Assembly (NCBI GenBank): GCA_003230195.1 | Contig: QIHH01000143.1 | Coordinates: 1 to 10,930 of the forward strand | From: Gammaproteobacteria bacterium | GTDB taxonomy: Bacteria > Pseudomonadota > Gammaproteobacteria > SZUA-140 | Direction: 5' to 3' | DNA: 10,930 nt | Part shown: one piece after another, positions 1-6,967 of the stretch | How positions within the stretch are numbered: the stretch's first letter is position 1 | Layout: the number at the start of each line of letters is the position of its first letter | Position numbers and translations under genes: made by a program | Notes under the pieces: generated by a model | Seen by the model: only the letters and a program-made list of their open reading frames with translations | Told to the model about the DNA's origin: nothing | The model's database searches: none

Positions 1-346
1 TATCCGGCCGAATCCAGCGAGAATATACCAGGCACCAGTAAAGATGCTCATCCAGTGATTTACCCACCATCACCGCAATCGCTTTCTGTTCTGCGGTTAA
101 CCCTTGGTCTAGAGGCGAATCATATTGTAGACGAAAATAATCGATAATCAGGTGTGAGTCTGCGATCACTTTACCACCATCGTCAATAAAAGGAAGCTTC
201 CCTTTAGGTGCCTTACGCAAGTTTCCAACACTACTCACATGCTCAAATGGAATGCCGGACATCCGCATCCATGCATCCACCTTCATCACAAATGGACTTG
301 GGTCAGGCACACCAAAGGCAGGGCCAAAACTATAAAGTTTAATCAC
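1..346 (-). CDS. Metaxin/FAXC-like glutathione S-transferase family protein, N-terminal part (runs off left edge)
   Basis: The first 115 codons of a GST-fold protein are present; the rest lies beyond the window. The protein begins MIKLYSFGPAFGVPDPSPF. The thioredoxin-like N-terminal domain is visible as a beta strand (KLYSFG), the segment before the cis-proline (GKLPFIDD, about residues 51-58) and the loop IADSHLIIDYF (about 62-72) that in GSTs precedes the helical domain. The sequence style (PSPFVMKVDAWMRMSGIPFE) resembles the metaxin-like/Failed-axon-connections branch, not classical cytosolic GSTs, and there is no N-terminal Cys or Ser in the usual catalytic context. The GTG start is chosen because a good Shine-Dalgarno, AAGGAG, ends 5 bases before it and no ATG fits. 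It is the last visible gene of the gor-yrdA-gst run, 24 bases after the yrdA stop, so co-expression with glutathione reductase is likely. Its substrate cannot be inferred. Confidence 0.85.
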   Translation of the reverse strand, partial: MIKLYSFGPAFGVPDPSPFVMKVDAWMRMSGIPFEHVSSVGNLRKAPKGKLPFIDDGGKVIADSHLIIDYFRLQYDSPLDQGLTAEQKAIAVMVGKSLDEHLYWCLVYSRWIRPD

Positions 347-351
347 AACAA

Positions 352-357
352 CTCCTT
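352..357 (-). promoter_or_regulatory. Shine-Dalgarno AAGGAG that fixes the GTG start of the GST gene
   Basis: On the minus strand AAGGAG lies 5 bases before GTG at 346-344. It is the only strong ribosome-binding site in the short gap after the yrdA stop. It decides in favour of the GTG over the overlapping TTG codons just upstream. Confidence 0.65.
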
Positions 358-370
358 GTCTATCAATTTC

Positions 371-907
371 TTAATTTTTCATATGACTGTTTTTCAGTGC
401 CACATAGTGGCTCGACGAATACGCTAGCCATGCAAGTTCTTTCCCTGTCAGTGGGCGTGCCTGTCGTGCCGGGCTACCAACATAAAGATAACCACTCGCC
501 AGTTTTTTACCTGGCGCAACCAGACTTCCCGCACCCACCATCACATGCTTTTCAATAATCGCACCATCCAGTACCGTAGCACCCATACCCACTAGGGAAA
601 AATCACCAATGGTACAGGCATGCAGGATAGCACCATGGCCCACGGTCACATCCTCACCGATCACCAGCGGGCTACCGCCGGGATTAAATTCATTATCTGA
701 CGTCACATGTAATATAGAACCATCCTGAATATTCGTGCGCGCACCAACCATTATCGAATGCACATCACCACGAGCAACCACCATCGGCCAAAGTGATGCG
801 TCTTCACCAATGGTCACATCACCAATCACCAGCGCCAGCGCCATTTCATCAATAAAGGCACTATCCGCAATAGACGGTGTTGTATCCAAATACTTTCTGA
901 GCGGCAT
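371..907 (-). CDS. yrdA: Gamma-class carbonic anhydrase family protein (YrdA-like hexapeptide-repeat protein)
   Basis: This 178-residue left-handed beta-helix protein has the usual length of the YrdA/PaaY group of gamma carbonic anhydrases. Hexapeptide-type repeats run from about residue 25 to 140, for example ALVIGDVTIGEDASLW and LVIGEDVTVGHGAILH. The expected zinc ligands are all present: H67 in DGSILH, and H91 and H96 in GHGAILH. The conserved R46 and D48 (ARGDVH) and Q61-D62 are also there. A C-terminal helix (GKELAWLAYSSSHYVALK) matches the trimer-forming tail. YrdA-type members often keep the metal site but show weak or no CO2 hydratase activity in vitro, so the real reaction is uncertain. 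The gene starts 30 bases after the gor stop, with an AAGGGA-like ribosome-binding site, and precedes the GST gene by 24 bases. An operon with gor is likely. Cytoplasmic; no signal peptide. Confidence 0.9.
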   Translation of the reverse strand: MPLRKYLDTTPSIADSAFIDEMALALVIGDVTIGEDASLWPMVVARGDVHSIMVGARTNIQDGSILHVTSDNEFNPGGSPLVIGEDVTVGHGAILHACTIGDFSLVGMGATVLDGAIIEKHVMVGAGSLVAPGKKLASGYLYVGSPARQARPLTGKELAWLAYSSSHYVALKNSHMKN

Positions 908-937
908 ATTCTTTATCCCTTAATTATATAAAATGAC

Positions 938-2284
938 TCAACGCATCGTCACTAACTCTTCAGCACTGGTCGGATGAATCGCGGTGGTATTATCAAAGTC
1001 AGCCTTAGTCGCCCCCATCTTGATTGCCACGGCAAAACCCTGCAACATCTCATCCGCGCCATCACCAATGATGTGACAACCCACCACTTTTTCAGTGGCG
1101 CCAACCGTGACTAGCTTCATCACACTGCGAGGCTTACGTGCCGTCAGCGCATAATACATAGGAACAAAGCGAGATTGATACACCTTCACATCATCACCAA
1201 ACTGTTGTCGCGCCTCATCTTCGGTCATACCAATGGTGCCTATCGGTGGATGACTAAACACCACAGACGGGATATCGTTTTCATCCAGTTTTGCATCGAG
1301 CTTGCCGCCAAAGAGGCGATCCGCTAGTTTTCGCCCAGCAGCAATCGCAACGGGGGTTAATGCAGCCTGCCCCGTCACATCACCAATCGCATAGATACCG
1401 CTCACGACACTGTTCTGAAATTCATCCACGGGAATAAAACCGGCATCGTTAATACTCAGGCCTGCCGCGTCGAGGTTCACACCATTCACCTTGCTCTCTC
1501 GTCCAATTGCCCAGATCAAGGTGTCATAGCCATCCATTACACCATCATCTGTATGCAGTGTAATTGTTTGATCATCTGCGCGCTCAACACTCGAAAAACT
1601 AACACTGGTGGTGATGCGAATGCCATCATCCTGCATCTGTTCCATCAGCTCTTCACGTAACATTACATCAAATCGGGCAAGCAGGTGCTGGCGTCGCAAC
1701 ATCAGACTAACCTCACTCCCGAGTGCATTCAATACACCTGCCAGTTCCACTGCAATGTAGCCGGAACCCACTATCGCCACCCGGCGTGGCAATGACGCTA
1801 GCTCAAAAAAACCATCGGAGGTGATGCCATGCTCAGCGCCAGGAATATCGGGAACAGCAGGGCGACCACCACAGGCAACCACGATGTGATCTGCACTATA
1901 GGTCTCACCATTAACCATCACACTATTGTTTGATGCAAACGCAGCGTGCCCTGCAATCAGGGTAACCTCTGAGTTCGCGAGGTTACGTGCATAAATTTTA
2001 TTCAGCCGCGCCACGTAACCGTCACGCCCCGATTTTAGTTGCGACCAATCAATCGCCGTCAGCGCAGCATCAAAACCGTATTCAGCGGCATCGTGCAGCG
2101 CATGGCTGAGTTGTGCGGCATACCACATCACTTTTTTTGGTACGCAGCCAACGTTAACGCAGGTACCGCCTAAGCGAGCCGACTCAATAACCGCGCACTT
2201 CATACCGTATTCAGCCGCACGCCGCACCACCGCCATACCGCCGCTACCACCACCGATAGCAATTAAATCAAAATGCTGCGTCAT
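938..2284 (-). CDS. gor: Glutathione-disulfide reductase (NADPH)
   Basis: A cytoplasmic FAD homodimeric enzyme that reduces glutathione disulfide to two glutathione with NADPH. At 448 residues it has the normal bacterial length. The FAD-binding GGGSGG is at residues 11-16. The redox-active disulfide is C42/C47 in GGTCVNVGCVPKK. The NADPH-binding Rossmann motif GSGYIA is at 173-178. It is followed by LMLRRQHLLARFD, where R197/R198 and R204 fit the arginine pair that binds the 2'-phosphate of NADPH, separating it from NAD-dependent lipoamide dehydrogenases. The second FAD motif is YAIGDVTG, and the C-terminal HPTSAEE supplies the catalytic H437/E442 pair. The ATG has an AGGGAG site 5 bases upstream. 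It is the first gene of a minus-strand run with yrdA and the GST, and is divergent from prlC. The E. coli gor gene also lies near prlC, which supports the assignment. Confidence 0.97.
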   Translation of the reverse strand: MTQHFDLIAIGGGSGGMAVVRRAAEYGMKCAVIESARLGGTCVNVGCVPKKVMWYAAQLSHALHDAAEYGFDAALTAIDWSQLKSGRDGYVARLNKIYARNLANSEVTLIAGHAAFASNNSVMVNGETYSADHIVVACGGRPAVPDIPGAEHGITSDGFFELASLPRRVAIVGSGYIAVELAGVLNALGSEVSLMLRRQHLLARFDVMLREELMEQMQDDGIRITTSVSFSSVERADDQTITLHTDDGVMDGYDTLIWAIGRESKVNGVNLDAAGLSINDAGFIPVDEFQNSVVSGIYAIGDVTGQAALTPVAIAAGRKLADRLFGGKLDAKLDENDIPSVVFSHPPIGTIGMTEDEARQQFGDDVKVYQSRFVPMYYALTARKPRSVMKLVTVGATEKVVGCHIIGDGADEMLQGFAVAIKMGATKADFDNTTAIHPTSAEELVTMR

Positions 2285-2353
2285 CTTTACTCCCTGTTTA
2301 AGCGCCTGCTGAATGCGCTGCCTTCGTTACCTAGTTCTTTTTTTACATGGTAC

Positions 2354-2383
2354 ATTAGATGGTGTTAATGCGTGAATGAACAA
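2354..2383 (-). promoter_or_regulatory. Possible sigma-70 promoter for the gor-yrdA-gst transcript
   Basis: In the 119-base gor/prlC divergent region, the minus strand carries TTGTTC (2383-2378) and TCTAAT (2359-2354) separated by 18 bases. These match the -35 at 4/6 and the -10 at 5/6. The -10 element lies about 70 bases before the gor start. This is a by-eye match only. I found no convincing partner promoter for prlC and no clear OxyR or heat-shock (sigma-32) site in the same region. Confidence 0.3.
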
Positions 2384-2403
2384 TTAAAGGTACCTTCAAA
2401 ACC

Positions 2404-4449
2404 ATGAATAACCCGTTACTCGATCTTAGTGGCCTGCCACGATTCAGCCTGATAAAACCTGATCATGTTGAACCAGCGATCAACCAAGCACTGGCCGATT
2501 GCCGTGCACAGGTAGAAGCATTGCTTGCCGCCAACACGAACTACACCTGGGATAACCTGATTCAGCCACTGGAAGATATAGATGAGCGCCTGTCACGCGT
2601 CTGGTCGCCAGTCAGCCACATGAACTCTGTTGTTAACAGCGATGAACTGCGCGCCTCTTATAACGCCTGCCTTGGCAAGCTCAGTAACTACGGCACAGAG
2701 ATGGGGCAGCATGGCGCTCTATTCAAAGCCTATCAATCAATCGCCAAGGGTAAGGAATACCGCAAACTTGATCGTGCGCAGAAAAAGATCATCGATAACG
2801 CGATCCGTGACTTCCGCCTTTCAGGGATCGACCTCAACGAGAAACAGCAAGCGCGCTACAAAGCGTTAATGGAAGAGCTCTCTACCCTGACCAGTAAATT
2901 TGAAGAACATATTCTTGATGCGACCCGTGCATGGAGCAAAATCATCACTCATGAATCAGGCCTTGCCGGGCTACCCGACTCAACCTGCGCAATGGCACAA
3001 CAAAGCGCTGCGCAACGAGAGCAAAAAGGGTGGCTCTTCACCCTTGAATTCCCATCATACCTAGGCGTGATGACCTATGCCGACGATCGTGATTTTAGAA
3101 AAAAGATGTACACCGCCTTTGTTACCCGTGCCTCAGATCAGGGCCCACATGCTGGCAAATGGGATAACACACCGCTAATGGAAGCGATCCTGGCGCTGCG
3201 TCATGAAGCGGCACAACTGCTTGGCTTTGAAAATTACGCCGAGCGTTCAATCGTCACCAAGATGGCGGCTTCAACATCACAGGTGATGGAGTTCCTTACC
3301 GACCTCGCAGAGCGCTCGCTGCCAATCGCGAAAAGCGACCTCGACGAACTACGCGCCTTTGCCAATAAACAGCACGATATCGCAGAACTAGAAGCGTGGG
3401 ATATCGTCTATTACGGCGAAAAATTACGCCAACACAAATATTCAATCTCACAGGAAGCGATCAAACCTTATTTCCCGGAACACCGTGTGATCGCGGGCAT
3501 GTTTGATGTAGTTGAGAAACTTTACGGCCTTAACATCACCGAATCACGCCGCGTTGAAACCTGGCACAAAGATGTACGCTTTTTTGAGATTTTTGATAAG
3601 GATGGCCACCTGCGCGGACAGTTCTACCTCGACCTCTACGCACGCCAGTTCAAACGCGGCGGCGCGTGGATGGATGAGTGCATCGTGCGTAAACTAACCG
3701 ACAACGGCGCCATACAAACCCCGGTCGCCTATCTCACCTGTAATTTCTCGTCACCCATTGGCGATGACCCAGCGCTCTTCACCCACGACGAAGTATTGAC
3801 ACTGTTCCACGAATTTGGTCACGGCCTGCACCATATGCTGACCAAGGTGGACTACCCCAGTGTTTCCGGCATCAACGGCGTGGCATGGGATGCGGTCGAA
3901 TTGCCGAGCCAGTTTATGGAAAACTGGTGCTGGGAACGCGGCGCACTGGCGCTGATTTCTGGTCATTATCAAAGCGGTGAAACCTTACCGGATAAGATGT
4001 TCGACAAAATGATAGCGGCAAAAAATTTCCAGTCGGGGATGCAAATGGTACGTCAACTGGAATTCTCAATCTTTGATTTCCGCATCCACTTGGAATTTCA
4101 TCCTAAGAAGGGCGCTGCAATCCACGAAATCCTGGATGATGTGCGGCAACATGTTTCAGTGATCAAACCACCCTCGTTTAATCGCTTCCCACATAGTTTT
4201 TCTCATATCTTTTCAGGTGGTTACGCGGCAGGTTACTACAGTTACAAATGGGCGGAGGTACTCTCTAGCGATGCCTTTTCATTATTTGAAGAGAAGGGAG
4301 TTTTCGACCGTGAAACCGGCCTTAACTTTCTATCGATGATTTTGGAACAGGGCGGCTCACGTGATCCGATGGAACTCTTCATTGATTTCCGCGGCCGTGA
4401 ACCTCAAATCGATGCACTACTCCGTCATAGCGGTATCGTCGTAACATAG
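2404..4449 (+). CDS. prlC: Oligopeptidase A, M3-family zinc metallopeptidase
   Basis: A cytoplasmic thimet-type oligopeptidase that degrades short peptides, including cleaved signal peptides, after proteasome-like proteases have acted. At 681 residues it is full length compared with E. coli OpdA (about 680). The zinc site is HEFGH at residues 469-473, with H469 and H473 as ligands and E470 as catalytic base; the third ligand is E499 in AVELPSQFMENW. The substrate-binding tyrosine-rich loop GGYAAGYYSYKW is present (Tyr 611, 612 and 614), as is the family C-terminal signature around FRGREPQIDALLRHSGI. The N-terminal 200 residues form the all-helical lid typical of M3 enzymes. The ATG at 2404 is supported by the family N-terminus (NPLLDLSGLPRFSLIKPDHV). 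Its AAAGG site is rather far upstream (13 bases), so initiation may be modest. It is monocistronic here, with a terminator hairpin just downstream. Confidence 0.97.
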   Translation: MNNPLLDLSGLPRFSLIKPDHVEPAINQALADCRAQVEALLAANTNYTWDNLIQPLEDIDERLSRVWSPVSHMNSVVNSDELRASYNACLGKLSNYGTEMGQHGALFKAYQSIAKGKEYRKLDRAQKKIIDNAIRDFRLSGIDLNEKQQARYKALMEELSTLTSKFEEHILDATRAWSKIITHESGLAGLPDSTCAMAQQSAAQREQKGWLFTLEFPSYLGVMTYADDRDFRKKMYTAFVTRASDQGPHAGKWDNTPLMEAILALRHEAAQLLGFENYAERSIVTKMAASTSQVMEFLTDLAERSLPIAKSDLDELRAFANKQHDIAELEAWDIVYYGEKLRQHKYSISQEAIKPYFPEHRVIAGMFDVVEKLYGLNITESRRVETWHKDVRFFEIFDKDGHLRGQFYLDLYARQFKRGGAWMDECIVRKLTDNGAIQTPVAYLTCNFSSPIGDDPALFTHDEVLTLFHEFGHGLHHMLTKVDYPSVSGINGVAWDAVELPSQFMENWCWERGALALISGHYQSGETLPDKMFDKMIAAKNFQSGMQMVRQLEFSIFDFRIHLEFHPKKGAAIHEILDDVRQHVSVIKPPSFNRFPHSFSHIFSGGYAAGYYSYKWAEVLSSDAFSLFEEKGVFDRETGLNFLSMILEQGGSRDPMELFIDFRGREPQIDALLRHSGIVVT

Positions 4450-4474
4450 CAATACCTCCCTCTACATTCTTTTT

Positions 4475-4499
4475 CGTCCCTCATTCTAAGGGACGCTTC
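4475..4499 (+). terminator. Probable terminator hairpin after prlC
   Basis: A perfect 7-bp stem, CGTCCCT (4475-4481) pairing with AGGGACG (4489-4495), encloses a 7-base loop and lies 26 bases after the prlC stop. The downstream tail CTTCATT is only weakly T-rich, so the hairpin may be an inefficient intrinsic terminator or an mRNA-stabilising 3' end. It separates prlC from the chemoreceptor transcript. Confidence 0.5.
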
Positions 4500-4559
4500 A
4501 TTACCATATCGCTGATCAGCCATTAGTGGCACATTTAATGCTGTATTAATTTACAGATT

Positions 4560-4587
4560 AAAAGTGTAATTTTTTTGACGCCGACAA
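4560..4587 (+). promoter_or_regulatory. Sigma-28 (FliA)-like promoter of the chemoreceptor gene
   Basis: AAAAGTGT (4560-4567) matches the FliA -35 element TAAAGTTT at 6/8. GCCGACAA (4580-4587) matches the -10 element GCCGATAA at 7/8. The spacer is 12 bases against the usual 11 in E. coli. It would start transcription near 4594, about 46 bases before the ATG. FliA control of chemoreceptor genes is well established, so the position makes biological sense. Two overlapping TATAAT boxes at 4606-4616 are also present. They lack a well-spaced -35 (TTGACG at 4575 is 25 bases away and CCGACA at 4581 is 19 away), so sigma-70 use is less likely but not excluded. Confidence 0.5.
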
Positions 4588-4639
4588 GCATCAACATTCG
4601 GAAATTATAATATAATAGTTTGACAAGGACCGGACAGAC

Positions 4640-6664
4640 ATGACCACATCGAAAACAGGTGCTAGCTCCCTACAAAGAAAAATAACTATTTCATACACCA
4701 TGATGACTAGCATCATAGTATTAATTTCGACCGTAACCATCTGGCAAGCCAGTGGCACCAAACAACTTGCCCATAAAGTTAGCGAACAACGAACCCCAGT
4801 CGCATTCGCGAGCATAAATTTGCTCAATGGGATTAATCACGATATCTCTTCATTAAAGGGCTGGATAATTACTGGCGAAGAGCACTTCAAAAAAGAGCGA
4901 CTCTCCTCGTGGCAAAACAAAGTAGAGCCGGCAATCGCCATACTTCGAACCCAATCAGGAAACTGGAATAACCCAAAAAATATTGAACAGCTCAATAATA
5001 TTGAACAGTTATTAAGCGAATTCGACACCGAACGCCAAAAGATCGAAGATATTGCACAAACTCAAAACAATACTCCAGTGATTCAACTGTTACATGATAA
5101 AGCAGCACCCCTTACCAATAGCATGATCAAACAAATTACCCATATCATCGATCTTGAGTTAAAGGTTAAAGATGACATTGGGCGCAAAGCACTGCTTGGT
5201 ATGATGTCTGATGTAAGAGGTACTACCGCATTGGAGCTCGCAAATATTCATGCATTTTTATTATCTGGTGAACAAAAATACCGTACTGCATACGATAAAA
5301 TAGCAGCAAAGAATAATAAACGTTTCTCCACGCTTAAAAACAATATGAAAAAACTCACTAAAAAACAGCGGCAAGCATTCCGAGCATATGCCGAAGCACG
5401 TAAAAAATTCGCCCCTTTGCAGAAAAAATTATTCTTAATGAAAGCACAGCCTAACTGGAACCTAGCTAATTACTGGTTAAGAACTAAACTAGAACCCATC
5501 AGTGATCAGATCCAGTCGCTATTAACTAAATTATCAAAAGAGCAACGGGAATTATTAATTGATGACAGTACAGCAATCACAGCTAAAGCAGATCGCCTCA
5601 CGCTTACAATATGGATCATGCTGATGCTTGGTGTTTTAATCGCCATTGTCTTGGCCAAAATTTCCATTAATATTATCTTCAACCCACTCGCTAACCTACG
5701 TACCACATTAACTAATATTGAACAAAATTCAGACCTTTCTATTATGGCGAATATTGAAGCCAATGATGAGGTTGGACAAATGGGCAATGCCCTTAATAAG
5801 ATGCTCACAAAAATAAAAACAGTCATGTCACAAGTCACCAGCGCAAGTACGCAACTTGCTGCTGCATCCGACCAAATGTCTTCTATCAGTGCTCAATCTA
5901 ATCAGGGAATTCAAACCCAATTACAGCAGAGTGAGCAAATAGCAACAGCGATTAATGAGATGAGTGCCACTGCACAGGAAGTTGCCCGCAGTGCTAACAC
6001 CGCATCACAGGCAGCCAATGATGCCGATAGTCAGGCGAAAGAAGGCGAGACAGTGGTAAGTCGTGCCGTAGAATCCATCAATGAGCTAAATGGTGACGTA
6101 CAACGCATTTCCGATGTAATCAATATGCTCTCTTTAGAGTCTGAAAATGTCGGTCGCGTACTTGATGTGATTAAAGACATCGCCGAGCAAACCAACCTGC
6201 TCGCACTTAACGCTGCCATTGAAGCGGCAAGAGCAGGCGAACAAGGACGTGGCTTTGCGGTGGTCGCCGATGAAGTGCGCACCCTTGCCGGTCGGACTCA
6301 AGATTCAACACTTGAAATTCAGCAAATGATTGAAAAGTTTCAAAAAGGCACACAAGATGCCGTTTCAGTAATGGAAAGCGGCAAAGAAAAGGCTGACTCA
6401 AGTGTTGCTCAGGCAGGACAGGCAGCTCATGCGCTAACAGAGATCACTCATATGGTATCAAAAATTAACGACATGAATACCCAGATTGCCAGCGCAGCAG
6501 AAGAACAAACCACAGTCGCAGAAGAAATTAATAAAAATATTCTCTCTGTTAACACCATTACGCAACAGAATAGCCAGGGGGCACAACAAACTGAAAATGC
6601 TAGCCGTGAGCTTTCAAAACTTGCGGTAGAGCTTCAATCGCTGGTACAGACATTTAAAACCTGA
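4640..6664 (+). CDS. Methyl-accepting chemotaxis protein with large helical periplasmic sensor domain
   Basis: A 674-residue inner-membrane chemoreceptor that signals through CheW/CheA. Residues 1-17 are cytoplasmic, TM1 is about 18-37, the periplasmic sensor about 40-318, TM2 about 320-342 and HAMP about 343-396. The methyl-accepting signalling hairpin follows, to the C-terminus. The tip is the nearly invariant IAEQTNLLALNAAIEAARAG (514-533), continuing EQGRGFAVVADEVRTLA. The two arms from HAMP to tip and tip to end are each about 140 residues, which fits the 40-heptad class. There is no C-terminal NWETF-like pentapeptide for tethering CheR/CheB. The sensor is entirely helical in appearance and seems to contain two tandem modules of about 130 residues (see findings). 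It has no dCache or PAS signature, so the ligand is unknown. The ATG has AAGGA 10 bases upstream. The gene appears monocistronic and lies behind a FliA-like promoter. Confidence 0.95.
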   Translation: MTTSKTGASSLQRKITISYTMMTSIIVLISTVTIWQASGTKQLAHKVSEQRTPVAFASINLLNGINHDISSLKGWIITGEEHFKKERLSSWQNKVEPAIAILRTQSGNWNNPKNIEQLNNIEQLLSEFDTERQKIEDIAQTQNNTPVIQLLHDKAAPLTNSMIKQITHIIDLELKVKDDIGRKALLGMMSDVRGTTALELANIHAFLLSGEQKYRTAYDKIAAKNNKRFSTLKNNMKKLTKKQRQAFRAYAEARKKFAPLQKKLFLMKAQPNWNLANYWLRTKLEPISDQIQSLLTKLSKEQRELLIDDSTAITAKADRLTLTIWIMLMLGVLIAIVLAKISINIIFNPLANLRTTLTNIEQNSDLSIMANIEANDEVGQMGNALNKMLTKIKTVMSQVTSASTQLAAASDQMSSISAQSNQGIQTQLQQSEQIATAINEMSATAQEVARSANTASQAANDADSQAKEGETVVSRAVESINELNGDVQRISDVINMLSLESENVGRVLDVIKDIAEQTNLLALNAAIEAARAGEQGRGFAVVADEVRTLAGRTQDSTLEIQQMIEKFQKGTQDAVSVMESGKEKADSSVAQAGQAAHALTEITHMVSKINDMNTQIASAAEEQTTVAEEINKNILSVNTITQQNSQGAQQTENASRELSKLAVELQSLVQTFKT

Positions 6665-6967
6665 TGATGTTTCCTTGCTCAGCTGAAAAAATGTCTTCTC
6701 TGAATTCAGCTGCTAAAAATCAATCACCGCAATCATGTATTCTTTGATAAAAGCAAACAATCTTACCAGTGACCTTAATTTTGGCCTCTTTAAAATTGAT
6801 GATTATATATCCATGTTTTATTACTACGTAATTTATTCTAAATAAATATTTTTATGTCAAAATCATGAAACCGTTATTTTATTACGCTTCATCAGAACAC
6901 TGGGATAGTCTAGAGTTTCCTTGTATGATCGCTTCAACACTTATCATATTCAATTGAAAAAACCATC
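6665..6967. other. Noncoding, AT-rich intergenic region between chemoreceptor and diguanylate cyclase
   Basis: No coding region with a ribosome-binding site is visible on either strand. It holds an 8-bp inverted repeat, CAGCTGAA (6680-6687) with TTCAGCTG (6705-6712), 17-base loop, just after the chemoreceptor stop. This could fold in the 3' UTR but has no T-tract, so I do not call it an intrinsic terminator. Farther on, an AT-only hairpin, ATTTATT-CTA-AATAAAT (6831-6847), is followed by TTTTTATG. A TATGAT box at 6924-6929 could be a -10 element for the downstream gene, but no credible -35 accompanies it. Confidence 0.5.

Noticed and set aside
239..427. Plus-strand 62-codon frame across the GST/yrdA junction
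   Set aside because: It is antisense to two recognised genes and His/Trp-rich in a way typical of shadow translation.
3512..3972. Open frames on both strands inside prlC (and similar ones inside gor, the chemoreceptor and the diguanylate cyclase)
   Set aside because: They lie wholly within well-identified genes in other frames, lack recognisable domains, and have the composition of out-of-frame translation.
4570..4616. TTGACG (4575-4580) with TATAAT (4606-4616) as a sigma-70 promoter for the chemoreceptor
   Set aside because: The spacing is 25 bases, far from 16-18, and the alternative CCGACA gives 19. The overlapping FliA-like match is better.
6680..6712. CAGCTGAA/TTCAGCTG inverted repeat as an intrinsic terminator after the chemoreceptor
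   Set aside because: A 17-base loop and no T-tract follow the stem, so I record it only as an inverted repeat.
6904..6940. FliA-like site upstream of the diguanylate cyclase (TAGAGTTT)
   Set aside because: The -35-like half is good (7/8), but at 11-12 bases the partner matches GCCGATAA at no better than half of the positions.
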